From assembly GCF_014656295.1 (NCBI RefSeq), contig NZ_BNCD01000036.1:1-41942 (forward strand): DNA of 41,942 nt. Direction: 5' to 3'. The stretch's first letter is position 1. Every line of letters begins with the position of its first letter. A program made the translations under genes and the position numbers. Below the pieces are notes generated by a model, which worked only from the letters and a program-made list of their open reading frames with translations, ran no database searches and was not told where the DNA came from. Below are positions 32,040 through 39,625 of this stretch, piece by piece. Origin of the DNA: Streptomyces sulfonofaciens. GTDB taxonomy: Bacteria > Actinomycetota > Actinomycetes > Streptomycetales > Streptomycetaceae.

Positions 32040-32845
32040 GCTGCGCTTCCCTTGAGTGAAGAGGTACGGGGCTCCCCCGTCAGGGCCCCTGAAATCAGCT
32101 CGGCCACCTCGGCGCGGTGCGCGTCGAGGAAGAAGTGGCCTCCCGGGAAGACCCGCAGGTCGAATTCCCCCGTGGTGTGCTCGGCCCAGGCCGATGCCTC
32201 GTCGGTCGTGGTCTGCGGGTCGCGGTCGCCGACGAGTGCGGTGATCGGGCAGTCCAGCGCGGGACCCGCCGTCCAGGCGTAGGTCTCGATCGCGCGGTAG
32301 TCGTTGCGCGTCACCGGCAGGATGGCCGCGAGCAGTTCGGGATCGCCGAGGAAGCGCGGATCGGTGGCGCCGACCGTGCGCAGTTCCCTGACGACACCGG
32401 CGTCGTCGCGCTTGTGGACGGCGTCGGCGAGATCCCGGCGGCGCGAGGGCGCACGGCGCCCCGACGCGAACAGGTGCGCCGGCACGGTGCCGTCCCGCTG
32501 CTTCAGCCGCTGCGCCACCTCGAACGCCACGACCGCCCCCATGCTGTGCCCGAGGAACGCGAACGGGCGCCCGTCCCCGTCGGCGAGCGTCCCCCGCAGC
32601 GCCTCGTGGACCCGGTCGGCAAGCTCGGCGATGTCGTCGACGAGCGGTTCGAGCCGCCGGTCCTGCCTGCCCGGGTACTGCACCGCGGACAGTTCAACCC
32701 CCGGTGCCAGCTCCTTCGAGTACGGGAAGTAGTAGCTCGCCGATCCCCCCGCGTGCGGAAAGCAGAAGAGCCTTACATCGCTCTCCTGGCGGATATGAAA
32801 ACAGCGTATCCACCGGTCTTCCTCCCTGTTCCGTGCCGACATCAT
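32036..32845 (-). CDS. Type II (editing) thioesterase
   Basis: 269 residues from the ATG at 32845, which has AAGGGA 5 nt upstream; a longer frame to 33013 has no good site. Alpha/beta hydrolase with FCFPHAGGSA near the N terminus, Ser101 in GHSMG and the C-terminal GGHFF His. TEII proteins remove aberrant or unextended acyl groups from PKS ACPs. The free-standing enzyme does not replace chain release, which the FabH-like protein should do here. It is the upstream partner of the SARP gene. Confidence 0.93.
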   Translation of the reverse strand: MMSARNREEDRWIRCFHIRQESDVRLFCFPHAGGSASYYFPYSKELAPGVELSAVQYPGRQDRRLEPLVDDIAELADRVHEALRGTLADGDGRPFAFLGHSMGAVVAFEVAQRLKQRDGTVPAHLFASGRRAPSRRRDLADAVHKRDDAGVVRELRTVGATDPRFLGDPELLAAILPVTRNDYRAIETYAWTAGPALDCPITALVGDRDPQTTTDEASAWAEHTTGEFDLRVFPGGHFFLDAHRAEVAELISGALTGEPRTSSLKGSAA

Positions 32846-33151
32846 CGCCGTCCCTTCGTTCTGGAACCGCAATCCCCTCCGCGTCATGCGGCAACCCCCC
32901 GAGTGCCGTCGGCCGGCGGCGAACGCCGTCGTGAACCGGGCGGCATGCGGATCGTAAAAAGCCGCGATGGTGTGGGGAAACCCCTGGAGGCCCCCTAACT
33001 CCCGGCCCCTCAACCCCTATGGAGCAGGGGCTTCGCGTGCGTCCGCGGCTCGGTGCCGCTGCTGGGGGCCGCTCCGGGACCGCTCACGCTGCCGGTAGGG
33101 GTGGTCCGCGCGGGCCGGCTCGGCAGGGTACGGGGGTGGGGAAAACCGAAG
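32846..33151. other. Intergenic region upstream of the thioesterase-SARP operon
   Basis: About 300 bp without a supported gene. It should hold the promoter of the TE-SARP operon. A purine-rich stretch near 32955-32960 (gtaaaaag) and a small hairpin-like tggggaaacccc near 32972-32985 are the only features noted. Confidence 0.4.
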
Positions 33152-33181
33152 GCGGGGGCGGCGTTGGGGCGCCGCCCCCGC
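33152..33181 (-). terminator. Terminator downstream of the response regulator
   Basis: Perfect 12-bp arms gcgggggcggcg (33152-33163) and complement (33170-33181) with a 6-nt loop. Confidence 0.75.
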
Positions 33182-33200
33182 ATGCAGGGGGATGGGAGTG

Positions 33201-33234
33201 CGCCCCCTACCGGGGGAGGAGAAGGTAGGGGGCG
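33201..33234 (-). terminator. Second hairpin downstream of the response regulator
   Basis: Perfect 11-bp arms cgccccctacc (33201-33211) and complement (33224-33234), 12-nt loop. It is in tandem with the hairpin at 33152-33181 and nearer to the gene. Confidence 0.65.
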
Positions 33235-33303
33235 GTCCGGGGCGGTGGCGGGGCCGACCGCGGTGGGCGGGCGCCGGCTCAAGGACCGGCCCCCTGACGG
33301 GAG

Positions 33304-33909
33304 TTACAGCCAGCCGCGCCGTTCCGCGATCTGGACTGCTTCGATGCGGTTGCGGGCCCCCGTCTTGCGGATGGCGGCGGAGAGGTAGTTCCGCACGGTG
33401 CCTTCGGTCAGGTGCAGCCGGGCGGCGATGTCGGCGACGGTGGAGCAGTGCGAGGCGGCGATCAGGGCGTCGTGCTCGCGGGGCGAGAGCGGGCTGGGGC
33501 CCGCGCTCAGGGCGGCGGCGGCCAGAGCCGGGTCGACGACCCGCTCGCCGGCCAGGACCTTGCGGATGGCGGCCGCCAGTTCCTGCGCCGGGGAGTCCTT
33601 GACCAGGAAGGCCGAGGCCCCTGCCTCCATCGCGCGGCGCAGGTACTGCGGCCGGCCGAAGGTGGTCAGGATGACAACCCGGCACTCGGGGAGCACCTCG
33701 GCCAGCTCTGCGGCGGTGGCGATGCCGTCCTTGCCGGGCATCTCGATGTCGAGCAGGGCGACGTCCGGACGGTTCTTCACCGCGACGGCCAGGGCCTCTT
33801 CGCCGTTGGCGGCCTCCCCCACGATCTCGATGTCCTCCTGAAGGCCGAGCAGTGTGGCGAGGGCGCCGCGCAGCATGGCCTGGTCCTCGGCGAGCAGTAC
33901 GCGAATCAT
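33304..33909 (-). CDS. NarL/LuxR-family response regulator
   Basis: 201 residues. Receiver domain 1 to about 120 with the acidic pair in AEDQ, phospho-acceptor Asp54 in LLDIEMPG and the Lys of FLVKDSPA. The C-terminal LuxR-type helix-turn-helix is at about 140-198 (SPREHDALIAA, LHLTEGTVRNYLS). It resembles DesR-type regulators, which pair with DesK-like kinases. No kinase gene is adjacent; the nearest is the one at 38215-39462. The upstream neighbours are two membrane-protein genes on the same strand. Confidence 0.93.
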   Translation of the reverse strand: MIRVLLAEDQAMLRGALATLLGLQEDIEIVGEAANGEEALAVAVKNRPDVALLDIEMPGKDGIATAAELAEVLPECRVVILTTFGRPQYLRRAMEAGASAFLVKDSPAQELAAAIRKVLAGERVVDPALAAAALSAGPSPLSPREHDALIAASHCSTVADIAARLHLTEGTVRNYLSAAIRKTGARNRIEAVQIAERRGWL

Positions 33910-34020
33910 GTCGGCGAGTCCAGACGGTCGTGGGGGGCGGCGCGGGTCCCGGCCACCGCTTCCGGGACCGGGGGCGGGTGCGCACGGTCGCGGGGGGCGC
34001 GGGCCGGGCGGGCGGGGCGG

Positions 34021-34719
34021 TCAGCCGCCGTGTGTCGCGGCTCCTGCCCCACCGGCTTCCCGGGGCTCGGAGGCCGCGGGGGACTTCTGCTTGCCGTGCA
34101 CGTACCAGTAGACCACGCCGCCGCCCAGCAGGATGACGGCCCAGCCGACGGTGCGCGACCAGATCAGGAAGTCTCCGGTGGACATGGTGAGGGCGAAGAC
34201 CACGTGCACCGCGGCGTGCGCCAGGCAGGTGATGCCGATCAGGGTGGTGATGATCAGCGAGGTGCGCACCGCCTCCGGCGGGATCTGCTGCTGTTGCTGC
34301 TTGCCTCCGGCGTTGACCAGCATCAGGTGCAGCGGCTTCTTGAAGGCCACCGAGACGAGGCAGGCCAGGCCGAGTACACCGGTGATCATGGCTTCGTTGA
34401 ACTTGATGGGCAGGGAGTCGCCTCCCATGAAGAGCGAGAGCAGCACCGCCGCGCCGAAGCCGACCACGGCCAGTACGCCGACGGGGTCCATACGGCGCTT
34501 GGCGATGGCCACCCACAGGGTCCGCAGGACCGGGATCGCCAGCACGATGCCCAGGGCGAGGGTGTCGCCGGACACCTGCGGGCGGACCACGAAGTAGCCG
34601 CCGATGGGGACGATCAGGTTGATGAGGCAACTGATGAGCAGCTTCTTCAGGCTGGGCCGCTCGGGGCCGCCGGTCTGCTGCCCGGGGGTGCCCGGCGGTT
34701 GGGGGCGCTCGGGTGTCAT
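34021..34719 (-). CDS. Six-helix integral membrane protein, VC0807-like (function unknown)
   Basis: 232 residues from ATG at 34719, with AAGGAG 9 nt upstream. A Pro/Gln-rich cytoplasmic N terminus precedes about six hydrophobic segments (near 28-46, 53-70, 80-98, 108-125, 148-175, 183-203). A charged loop with a run of glutamines lies between the fourth and fifth, and an Ala/Gly/Glu tail ends the protein. The pattern is like conserved actinobacterial membrane proteins of the VC0807 type. No transporter or enzyme motif is visible. It lies 111 bp upstream of the response regulator and 47 bp after a small membrane gene, so one transcript is likely. Confidence 0.8.
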   Translation of the reverse strand: MTPERPQPPGTPGQQTGGPERPSLKKLLISCLINLIVPIGGYFVVRPQVSGDTLALGIVLAIPVLRTLWVAIAKRRMDPVGVLAVVGFGAAVLLSLFMGGDSLPIKFNEAMITGVLGLACLVSVAFKKPLHLMLVNAGGKQQQQQIPPEAVRTSLIITTLIGITCLAHAAVHVVFALTMSTGDFLIWSRTVGWAVILLGGGVVYWYVHGKQKSPAASEPREAGGAGAATHGG

Positions 34720-34766
34720 GCGGTCGTACTCCTTCGTCCGACGAGCGAATTCGACATCCCCGCCCA

Positions 34767-34928
34767 TCAGCCCGACTTCCGGGACAGCATCAGCATCCGG
34801 GCGCCGCACACGACGATGAGGAGTCCGCCGACGGCCTCCATGGGGAAGCTGCTGCGCACGATCCCCAGGACGAGGAGGAGGACACCGGCGATCAGACCAA
34901 TGAGGAACCTGGTGGTGACGTTGTTCAT
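34767..34928 (-). CDS. Small two-helix membrane protein
   Basis: 53 residues from ATG at 34928 (GAGGGAAGAG just upstream); a longer frame to 34994 lacks a site. Two hydrophobic segments (FLIGLIAGVLLLVLGIV and AVGGLLIVVCGARMLML) are joined by a short loop. No family was recognised. It is the first gene after the operator-bearing intergenic region and probably co-transcribed with the six-helix protein and response regulator. Confidence 0.65.
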   Translation of the reverse strand: MNNVTTRFLIGLIAGVLLLVLGIVRSSFPMEAVGGLLIVVCGARMLMLSRKSG

Positions 34929-35080
34929 CTCTTCCCTCTGCTTTTCTGCCTTGTCCGTCCTTGCCGGCCTGGGGCTCCTGGGTATTCTCAGCACGGCGGT
35001 GACGGCCGGGACACCGATCCAGGCGCGGTGTTTCTGATCTCCACTATCCAGCCGTGCGCGACGGAGCGTTAGTGCGGCGA

Positions 35081-35107
35081 GTCATAGGTCGGCTATGACA
35101 TTTGTCA
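35081..35107. promoter_or_regulatory. Candidate double operator upstream of the membrane-protein/response-regulator genes
   Basis: Two perfect dyads overlap. GTCATAG-gtcgg-CTATGAC occupies 35081-35099 and TGACA-tt-TGTCA occupies 35096-35107. They lie about 150 bp upstream of the small membrane gene. Perfect short dyads of this kind are typical for dimeric LuxR-type response regulators; autoregulation by the regulator encoded downstream is the simplest reading. Confidence 0.6.
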
Positions 35108-35253
35108 GAGGGCGCCCGCGGGGGCGCGCGGCCGGCGGCGAGCGCCTGTGCAGAGCGTGTCCCAGCAGGTCGGCGGCGTGCGGAAGGCCGGGAACGGACA
35201 GGCGGATGACCACCTTAGCGCCGTCCCCGGCCCGTGTCGGAACCCACCCGCAC

Positions 35254-35288
35254 GGCCCACCCGCACGACCCCGCCGTGCCGGTGGGCC
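35254..35288 (-). terminator. Terminator of the 3-dehydratase gene
   Basis: Arms ggcccacc (35254-35261) and ggtgggcc (35281-35288) continue inward, after one mismatch, into gcacg/cgtgc with a 7-nt loop. The hairpin begins 1 bp past the stop codon. Confidence 0.75.
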
Positions 35289-35289
35289 C

Positions 35290-36615
35290 TCAGCCCGCGG
35301 CCCCCTTGACGAATTCACGAATGGAAGACACGACGTAATCGGTCATCTCGTCGGTTATTCCGGGATACACGCCGACCCAGAAGGTGCGCTCGGTGACGAT
35401 GTCACTGTTCTTGAGGTCGCCGGCCACGCGGTACTCGCGGTCCGCATAGGCGGGGTGCCGGGTGAGGTTCCCGGCGAACAGCAGCCGGGTGCCGATCCTT
35501 CGCAGTTCGAGGAAGTTGACGAGGTCGCGACGGCTGAACGGAGCGTCCTGCCCGACGGTGATCGGGAAGCCGAACCAGCTCGGGTCGGAGCCGGGCGCCG
35601 GCTCCGGCAGCATCAGGCCCTCGGTGCCCGCCAGGCCGTCCCGCAGCCGCCGCCAGTTGTGCCTGCGCGTGGCGGTGAACTCGGGCAGCCGCTTCAACTG
35701 GCTCAGGCCCAGGGCGGCCTGGCTGTCCGTCGCCTTCAGGTTGTAGCCGACGTGCGAGAAGATGTACTTGTGGTCGTAGCCTTGGGGCAGCGTGCCCATG
35801 CTCTGCTGGAAGCGCAGGTGGCACCGGTCGTCCTCGCCCGGCTCGCACCAGCAGTCGCGGCCCCAGTCGCGCAGTGACTCGACGATCCTCGCGAGCACCA
35901 CGTTGTCCGTCATCACACAGCCGCCCTCGCCCATCGTGATGTGGTGCGCCGGGTAGAAGCTGACGGTGGCCAGGTCGCCGAAGGTGCCGGTGTTCCTGCC
36001 CTGGTACGTGGTGCCGACCGCGTCGCAGTTGTCCTCGACGAGGAACAGCTCGTGCTCGTCGCAGAGCTGTCTGACCTCGGCGATCGGATAGGGGTTGCCG
36101 AGGGCGTGCGCGATCATGACGGCCCTGGTCTTCGGGCCGATGGCCGCCTCGATCCGGTCGAGGGTGGTGTTGTGGGTGGTCAGGTCGATGTCGACGAAGA
36201 CCGGCACCAGGCCGTTCTGCAGGATCGGGTTGACGGTGGTGGGGAAGCCGGCGGCGACCGTGATGACCTCGTCGCCGGGCCGCAGCCGCCGGTCCTCCAG
36301 GAGCGGCGAGGTCAGCGCGGTCAGCGCGAGCAGGTTCGCCGACGAGCCGGAGTTCGTCAGGTGCACCTTGCGGACGCCGACGGCCTTCCCGAACGCGGAC
36401 TCGAACCTCCTGGCGAAGGTGCCCGCCGCGATCCGCAGGTCGAGGGCGGCCTCGACGAGCGCCACCCGGTCGTCCTCGTTCAGCACCGCCCCGGAGACGA
36501 GGATCGGCGTGCTGCCGGGGATGAAGGGCTTCTGCTCGAACTGCTGGTGGTAGGTGCGGACGCTGTCGAGAATGGTGTCCTTGTCGGCTCCACTCACGAT
36601 TTCGACTGTTCGCAT
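35290..36615 (-). CDS. NDP-4-keto-6-deoxyhexose 3-dehydratase, E1/SpnQ-type PMP-[2Fe-2S] enzyme
   Basis: 441 residues from ATG at 36615; upstream in-frame ATGs give an unrelated Pro/Ala-rich extension. DegT-type aminotransferase fold, but the PLP lysine position is His224 in SFYPAHHITMGEGG, the hallmark of the 3-dehydratases that use free PMP. Cys197, Cys255, Cys257 and Cys265 fit the spacing C-X57-C-X-C-X7-C that binds the [2Fe-2S] cluster of E1 (AscC/DdhC). The enzyme removes the C-3 hydroxyl of an NDP-4-keto-6-deoxysugar with electrons from a reductase or cellular ferredoxin; no dedicated reductase gene is in the window. It implies a 3-deoxygenated sugar (rhodinose/amicetose class, or a 3,6-dideoxyhexose). 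Confidence 0.95.
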   Translation of the reverse strand: MRTVEIVSGADKDTILDSVRTYHQQFEQKPFIPGSTPILVSGAVLNEDDRVALVEAALDLRIAAGTFARRFESAFGKAVGVRKVHLTNSGSSANLLALTALTSPLLEDRRLRPGDEVITVAAGFPTTVNPILQNGLVPVFVDIDLTTHNTTLDRIEAAIGPKTRAVMIAHALGNPYPIAEVRQLCDEHELFLVEDNCDAVGTTYQGRNTGTFGDLATVSFYPAHHITMGEGGCVMTDNVVLARIVESLRDWGRDCWCEPGEDDRCHLRFQQSMGTLPQGYDHKYIFSHVGYNLKATDSQAALGLSQLKRLPEFTATRRHNWRRLRDGLAGTEGLMLPEPAPGSDPSWFGFPITVGQDAPFSRRDLVNFLELRRIGTRLLFAGNLTRHPAYADREYRVAGDLKNSDIVTERTFWVGVYPGITDEMTDYVVSSIREFVKGAAG

Positions 36616-36629
36616 GATCTCGTCCTGTT

Positions 36630-36651
36630 CGGCGTTGTGACGGCGTTGTGA
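36630..36651. repeat. 11-bp perfect tandem repeat upstream of the 3-dehydratase
   Basis: cggcgttgtga occurs twice in direct succession (36630-36640, 36641-36651), 15 bp before the start codon. The 11-bp period matches SARP sites, but the position is too close to the start for a normal activator site unless the promoter or start differs. Confidence 0.7.
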
Positions 36652-36734
36652 CCAGGGCTGGCTGGGAGCGGGCGGTGCGGCGGGTGCGAGGGTGCGGCGG
36701 TCCGGGTCGGCCGTGGCGGTGCCACGGGCCGCGG

Positions 36735-36768
36735 CCCCCCGCGGGGTCATCGCGGTGACCGCGGGGGG
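36735..36768 (-). terminator. Hairpin over the 4-ketoreductase stop codon
   Basis: ccccccgcgg(gg)tca (36735-36749) pairs with tgaccgcgggggg (36756-36768), with a 2-nt bulge. It could attenuate transcription between the ketoreductase and the 3-dehydratase. Confidence 0.55.
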
Positions 36769-37877
36769 CGGGTGCTGTGCGGTTCGGCGGGCGCGGGCGG
36801 GGTCCGGTGCCCCGGTGCCGGCTCGGGTGCGGGCCCCTGCACCGGCCCCGGCGAGTGCGCGGACGCGGGGGCGGGCCGCGGGACCTGTGCGGGTTTGGGG
36901 GCCGACGCGGGGGCGGGTGCGGAGGCGGGTGCGGGCACGGAGGCGGTGCGCTCCTCCCAGAGGGCACGCAGCGATTCGGGCAGGCTCACCCGCGGGCGCC
37001 AGCCGAGCCGCTGCCCGGCCGCCACGATGTCCACCTGGAGCCAGTCGGTGCCGGAGTGGCGGCTGCGGGCCGCCCCGCGCCGGTCCGTCTCCTCGACGAC
37101 CACGGGCAGACCGCTGACGGCGATGAGCATCTCGACCAGCCGGCGCACCCCGACCGCCCGGCCGCGCCCGATGTTGACGACCTCACCGGTCACCGGACGG
37201 TCCGCGGCGGCCACCACCGCCGCGGCCGCGTCGCGCACGTCGAGGAAGTCCACCTCGCCGACGAGGGCGCCGAACGTCAGCGTTCCGGAGCCCCCGGCGG
37301 CACGCATCAGCGCCAGCCGGTCCGCCACGCCGCCCACCAGGCTGTCGCGCGGCGCACCTGGCCCGATGACGGTGGCCAGCCGGAGCACCACTCCGTCGAT
37401 CCGGCCCTCCGCGGTCGCCGCCAGCACGGCCCTGCTGCCGATGAGCTTCGTCCAGCCGTACACACCGCGCGGGTACTGCGGCGTGCTGGCGTCGATGACG
37501 CCGCCGACGGGGGTGGGCGCGTACTCGTAGACGGTGCCGAGGTGGACGAGGCGCGGGCGGTGCGCCAGCGCGGCGACGATGCCGACGATCTGGCCGGCCA
37601 TCGTGGCGTTCACGTCGAGCATCACGCGCTCGCTGGCCGTCCAGACCGCGCCCATGGCGTTGACGAGCACCCCGGGGCGCTCCGCCGCCAGCAGCTCGGC
37701 CAGCCGCTCCGTCTGCGTACCGAGGTCCATCGGGACCCAGTGGACGTGCGGCTGCTCGGGCACCGGACTGCGGGAGACGGCCACCACCCGCCGGCCCGAC
37801 GCGGCGAACGCGGCGCAGACGTACCGTCCGATGAAGCCCGAGCCGCCCAGCACGACCACCGGGCCGGGGTCACTCAT
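36747..37877 (-). CDS. NDP-hexose 4-ketoreductase (extended SDR) with long Ala/Pro tail
   Basis: 376 residues from ATG at 37877 (GAGG upstream). NAD(P)-binding loop GGSGFIG at 11-17, catalytic Tyr140 and Lys144 (YGWTK), and LHLGTVYEYA-like strand with conserved GTVYEY. It resembles NDP-4-keto-deoxyhexose reductases of macrolide and aureolic clusters (TylCIV/UrdR type) that set the C-4 hydroxyl in the last step of deoxysugar formation. The catalytic fold ends near 310. The last 65 or so residues are Ala/Pro repeats with Ser, His and Arg, unusual for this family. It probably forms an operon with the 3-dehydratase, 131 bp downstream. Confidence 0.88.
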   Translation of the reverse strand: MSDPGPVVVLGGSGFIGRYVCAAFAASGRRVVAVSRSPVPEQPHVHWVPMDLGTQTERLAELLAAERPGVLVNAMGAVWTASERVMLDVNATMAGQIVGIVAALAHRPRLVHLGTVYEYAPTPVGGVIDASTPQYPRGVYGWTKLIGSRAVLAATAEGRIDGVVLRLATVIGPGAPRDSLVGGVADRLALMRAAGGSGTLTFGALVGEVDFLDVRDAAAAVVAAADRPVTGEVVNIGRGRAVGVRRLVEMLIAVSGLPVVVEETDRRGAARSRHSGTDWLQVDIVAAGQRLGWRPRVSLPESLRALWEERTASVPAPASAPAPASAPKPAQVPRPAPASAHSPGPVQGPAPEPAPGHRTPPAPAEPHSTRPPRSPR

Positions 37878-38214
37878 CAGCACGTCCTCTCCCCCGTCCC
37901 GCCGGGGCGCCGACCGCACGTCGGCGCGGCGTCGGCACAGACGCCGGGAAGCTCATGGTGGCGCGTTGCCTCCTGACATCGGGCGCCTCGACCGGGCGCC
38001 CGGCGGCAGGACCGGGTCGCCCCGTGGTCGCCGCCCGTGGCCCACGATCGGCCGTGCACGAGTCCACCAGGGCGCACTAAAGTTTGGACAACGCACCATC
38101 AAAGCTGGTCATGGCGGCAGCAGGGCCGCCCGGCGGCCCCGTGCGGGCCGCCGCCCGCGGCCGCCGGGACGGCGTGGGACGCGCCCGGCGGGCCTCGGGG
38201 ACTACGGTGAGGCC
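37878..38214. promoter_or_regulatory. Divergent intergenic region, sugar genes / histidine kinase
   Basis: This 337-bp gap lies between divergent genes. Only one A/T-containing stretch stands out, near 38078-38106 (ctaaagtttggacaacgcac and following), the best place for a promoter in an otherwise very GC-rich gap. No perfect dyad was found. Confidence 0.4.
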
Positions 38215-39462
38215 GTGACTGACGCCCCCGCACCCGCGCCGGCCCACGAGGGCACCGCCCGTGACGCGGCGGCCCGGGAGGGCGGCGCGGTGCCGCGTTC
38301 CCGGCGCTGGCTGCCCTGGGTGGCCCTGCTCTGGCTGCTGCTGCCCGCGACGGACATCATCGGCTCCGACACCGGCGTGCCGCGGGTGCTGTCGCTGGCC
38401 GCCCTCGCCGCGTTCGGCACCGCGTTCCTGTGGGTCGCGACCACCATGAGCAGTGCGGACAGCGCCGCGCCCACCAGGACCACCTGGCTGTGCACGGTGG
38501 TGATCACGGTCCTGACGGTGCTGATGCCGCTGCTGCGCCGCGACGTCGAGTGGACCTGCCTCCAGGTCTACTGCGCCGTCACCCTGGCGTTCGTCCTGCC
38601 GTTGCAGCACGTCGCACGGGGCATCGCCGCGAGCGTGGTGCTGGCCGCGGTGCAGAGCATGGCGCGCGGCAACGTCACCCAGGAGACGCTGGGCACCGCG
38701 CTGACCGTCTTCGGGCTCAGCATGACGATGCTGGGGCTGCGCAGGAGCCGGGTGCTGGTGCGCAGGCTGCACGACGCGCAGGGCGAGGTGGCACGGCTCG
38801 CGGCGGTGGAGGAGCGCCTGCGCATCGCCCGCGACCTGCACGACCTGGTGGGCCACAGCCTGTCCCTGATCGTCGTCAAGAGCGAGCTGGCCGGGCGGCT
38901 GGCCGAGGCCGACCTGCCCGCCGCCGCCCGGGAGATCGCCGATGTGGAGTCGGTCGCCCGGCAGTCCCTGGTGGAGGTCAGGGACGCGGTCACCGGTTAC
39001 CGCCAGCGCAGTCTCGTCGAGGAGTTGGACGACGCGCGCTCCGCGCTGGCCGCGGCCGAGGTGGCCGCGGTGCTGCGGCCGCCCGGTGCCCCGCTGCCCG
39101 GTGAGATCGACCAGCTCTTCGGCTGGGCGGTGCGCGAGGGGGTCACCAACGTGATACGGCATGCGTCGGCGAGCCGGTGCGAGATCACCGTGCGGGGCGA
39201 CGCGCGCTCGGCGCGCCTGGACGTCGTCGACGACGGCCGTGGCCCCGGCCCCCTGGAGCGGGACGGTGACGGCAACGGTCTCGCGGGGCTCGCCGAGCGG
39301 GTGGCGGCGGCGCACGGCACCGTCACGACCGGTCCCGCCGCGCGCGGCGGACGGGGCTTCAGGCTCACCGTGCGGGTGCCGGTCCCCGCGGCCGCCGGTG
39401 ACGCGGCCGCCGGTGGGCCGCCGTCCGCGGAGGCGGGCTCGCGGGCGGGCGCGGGGACCTGA
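38215..39462 (+). CDS. Sensor histidine kinase, HisKA_3 (DesK/NarX-like) type
   Basis: 415 residues; GTG start at 38215 preceded by GGTGAGG. A long upstream open frame is antisense to the ketoreductase and was excluded. After an Ala/Glu-rich N terminus come about five to six hydrophobic segments within roughly residues 30-170. Then the dimerisation/phosphoacceptor helix with His209 in ARDLHDLVGHSLS, and an HATPase_c domain (WAVREGVTNVIRH, DVVDDGRGPG, NGLAGLAERV). It belongs to the class that phosphorylates LuxR-type regulators. The response regulator at 33304-33909 is the natural partner candidate though 4.3 kb away on the other strand. Confidence 0.92.
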   Translation: MTDAPAPAPAHEGTARDAAAREGGAVPRSRRWLPWVALLWLLLPATDIIGSDTGVPRVLSLAALAAFGTAFLWVATTMSSADSAAPTRTTWLCTVVITVLTVLMPLLRRDVEWTCLQVYCAVTLAFVLPLQHVARGIAASVVLAAVQSMARGNVTQETLGTALTVFGLSMTMLGLRRSRVLVRRLHDAQGEVARLAAVEERLRIARDLHDLVGHSLSLIVVKSELAGRLAEADLPAAAREIADVESVARQSLVEVRDAVTGYRQRSLVEELDDARSALAAAEVAAVLRPPGAPLPGEIDQLFGWAVREGVTNVIRHASASRCEITVRGDARSARLDVVDDGRGPGPLERDGDGNGLAGLAERVAAAHGTVTTGPAARGGRGFRLTVRVPVPAAAGDAAAGGPPSAEAGSRAGAGT

Positions 39463-39487
39463 CGGCGCGGTGGCCGCGGGGACCCTG

Positions 39488-39520
39488 GCGCCCCCGGCGG
39501 CCGTCGCGGCCGTGGGGCGC
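39488..39520 (+). terminator. Terminator of the histidine kinase gene
   Basis: gcgcccc (39488-39494) pairs with ggggcgc (39514-39520), and inside the loop cggccg pairs with cggccg. It lies 25 bp after the stop, between convergent genes. Confidence 0.6.
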
Positions 39521-39575
39521 ACGGCCGGGCGGCGGTCAGCGGCACCGCACCCCGGTCACCGGCTCACAGGCCCCG

Positions 39576-39625
39576 CAGGTCACCAGGTCTCACCAGGTCA
39601 GCAGGTCACCAGGTCACCAGGTCAC
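39576..39625. repeat. 8-bp tandem repeat array at the 3' end of the P450 gene
   Basis: caggtcac repeats: one perfect unit at 39576-39583, two imperfect ones, then three perfect units at 39602-39625. The array runs across the P450 stop codon (39614-39616) into its last codons. Confidence 0.85.
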
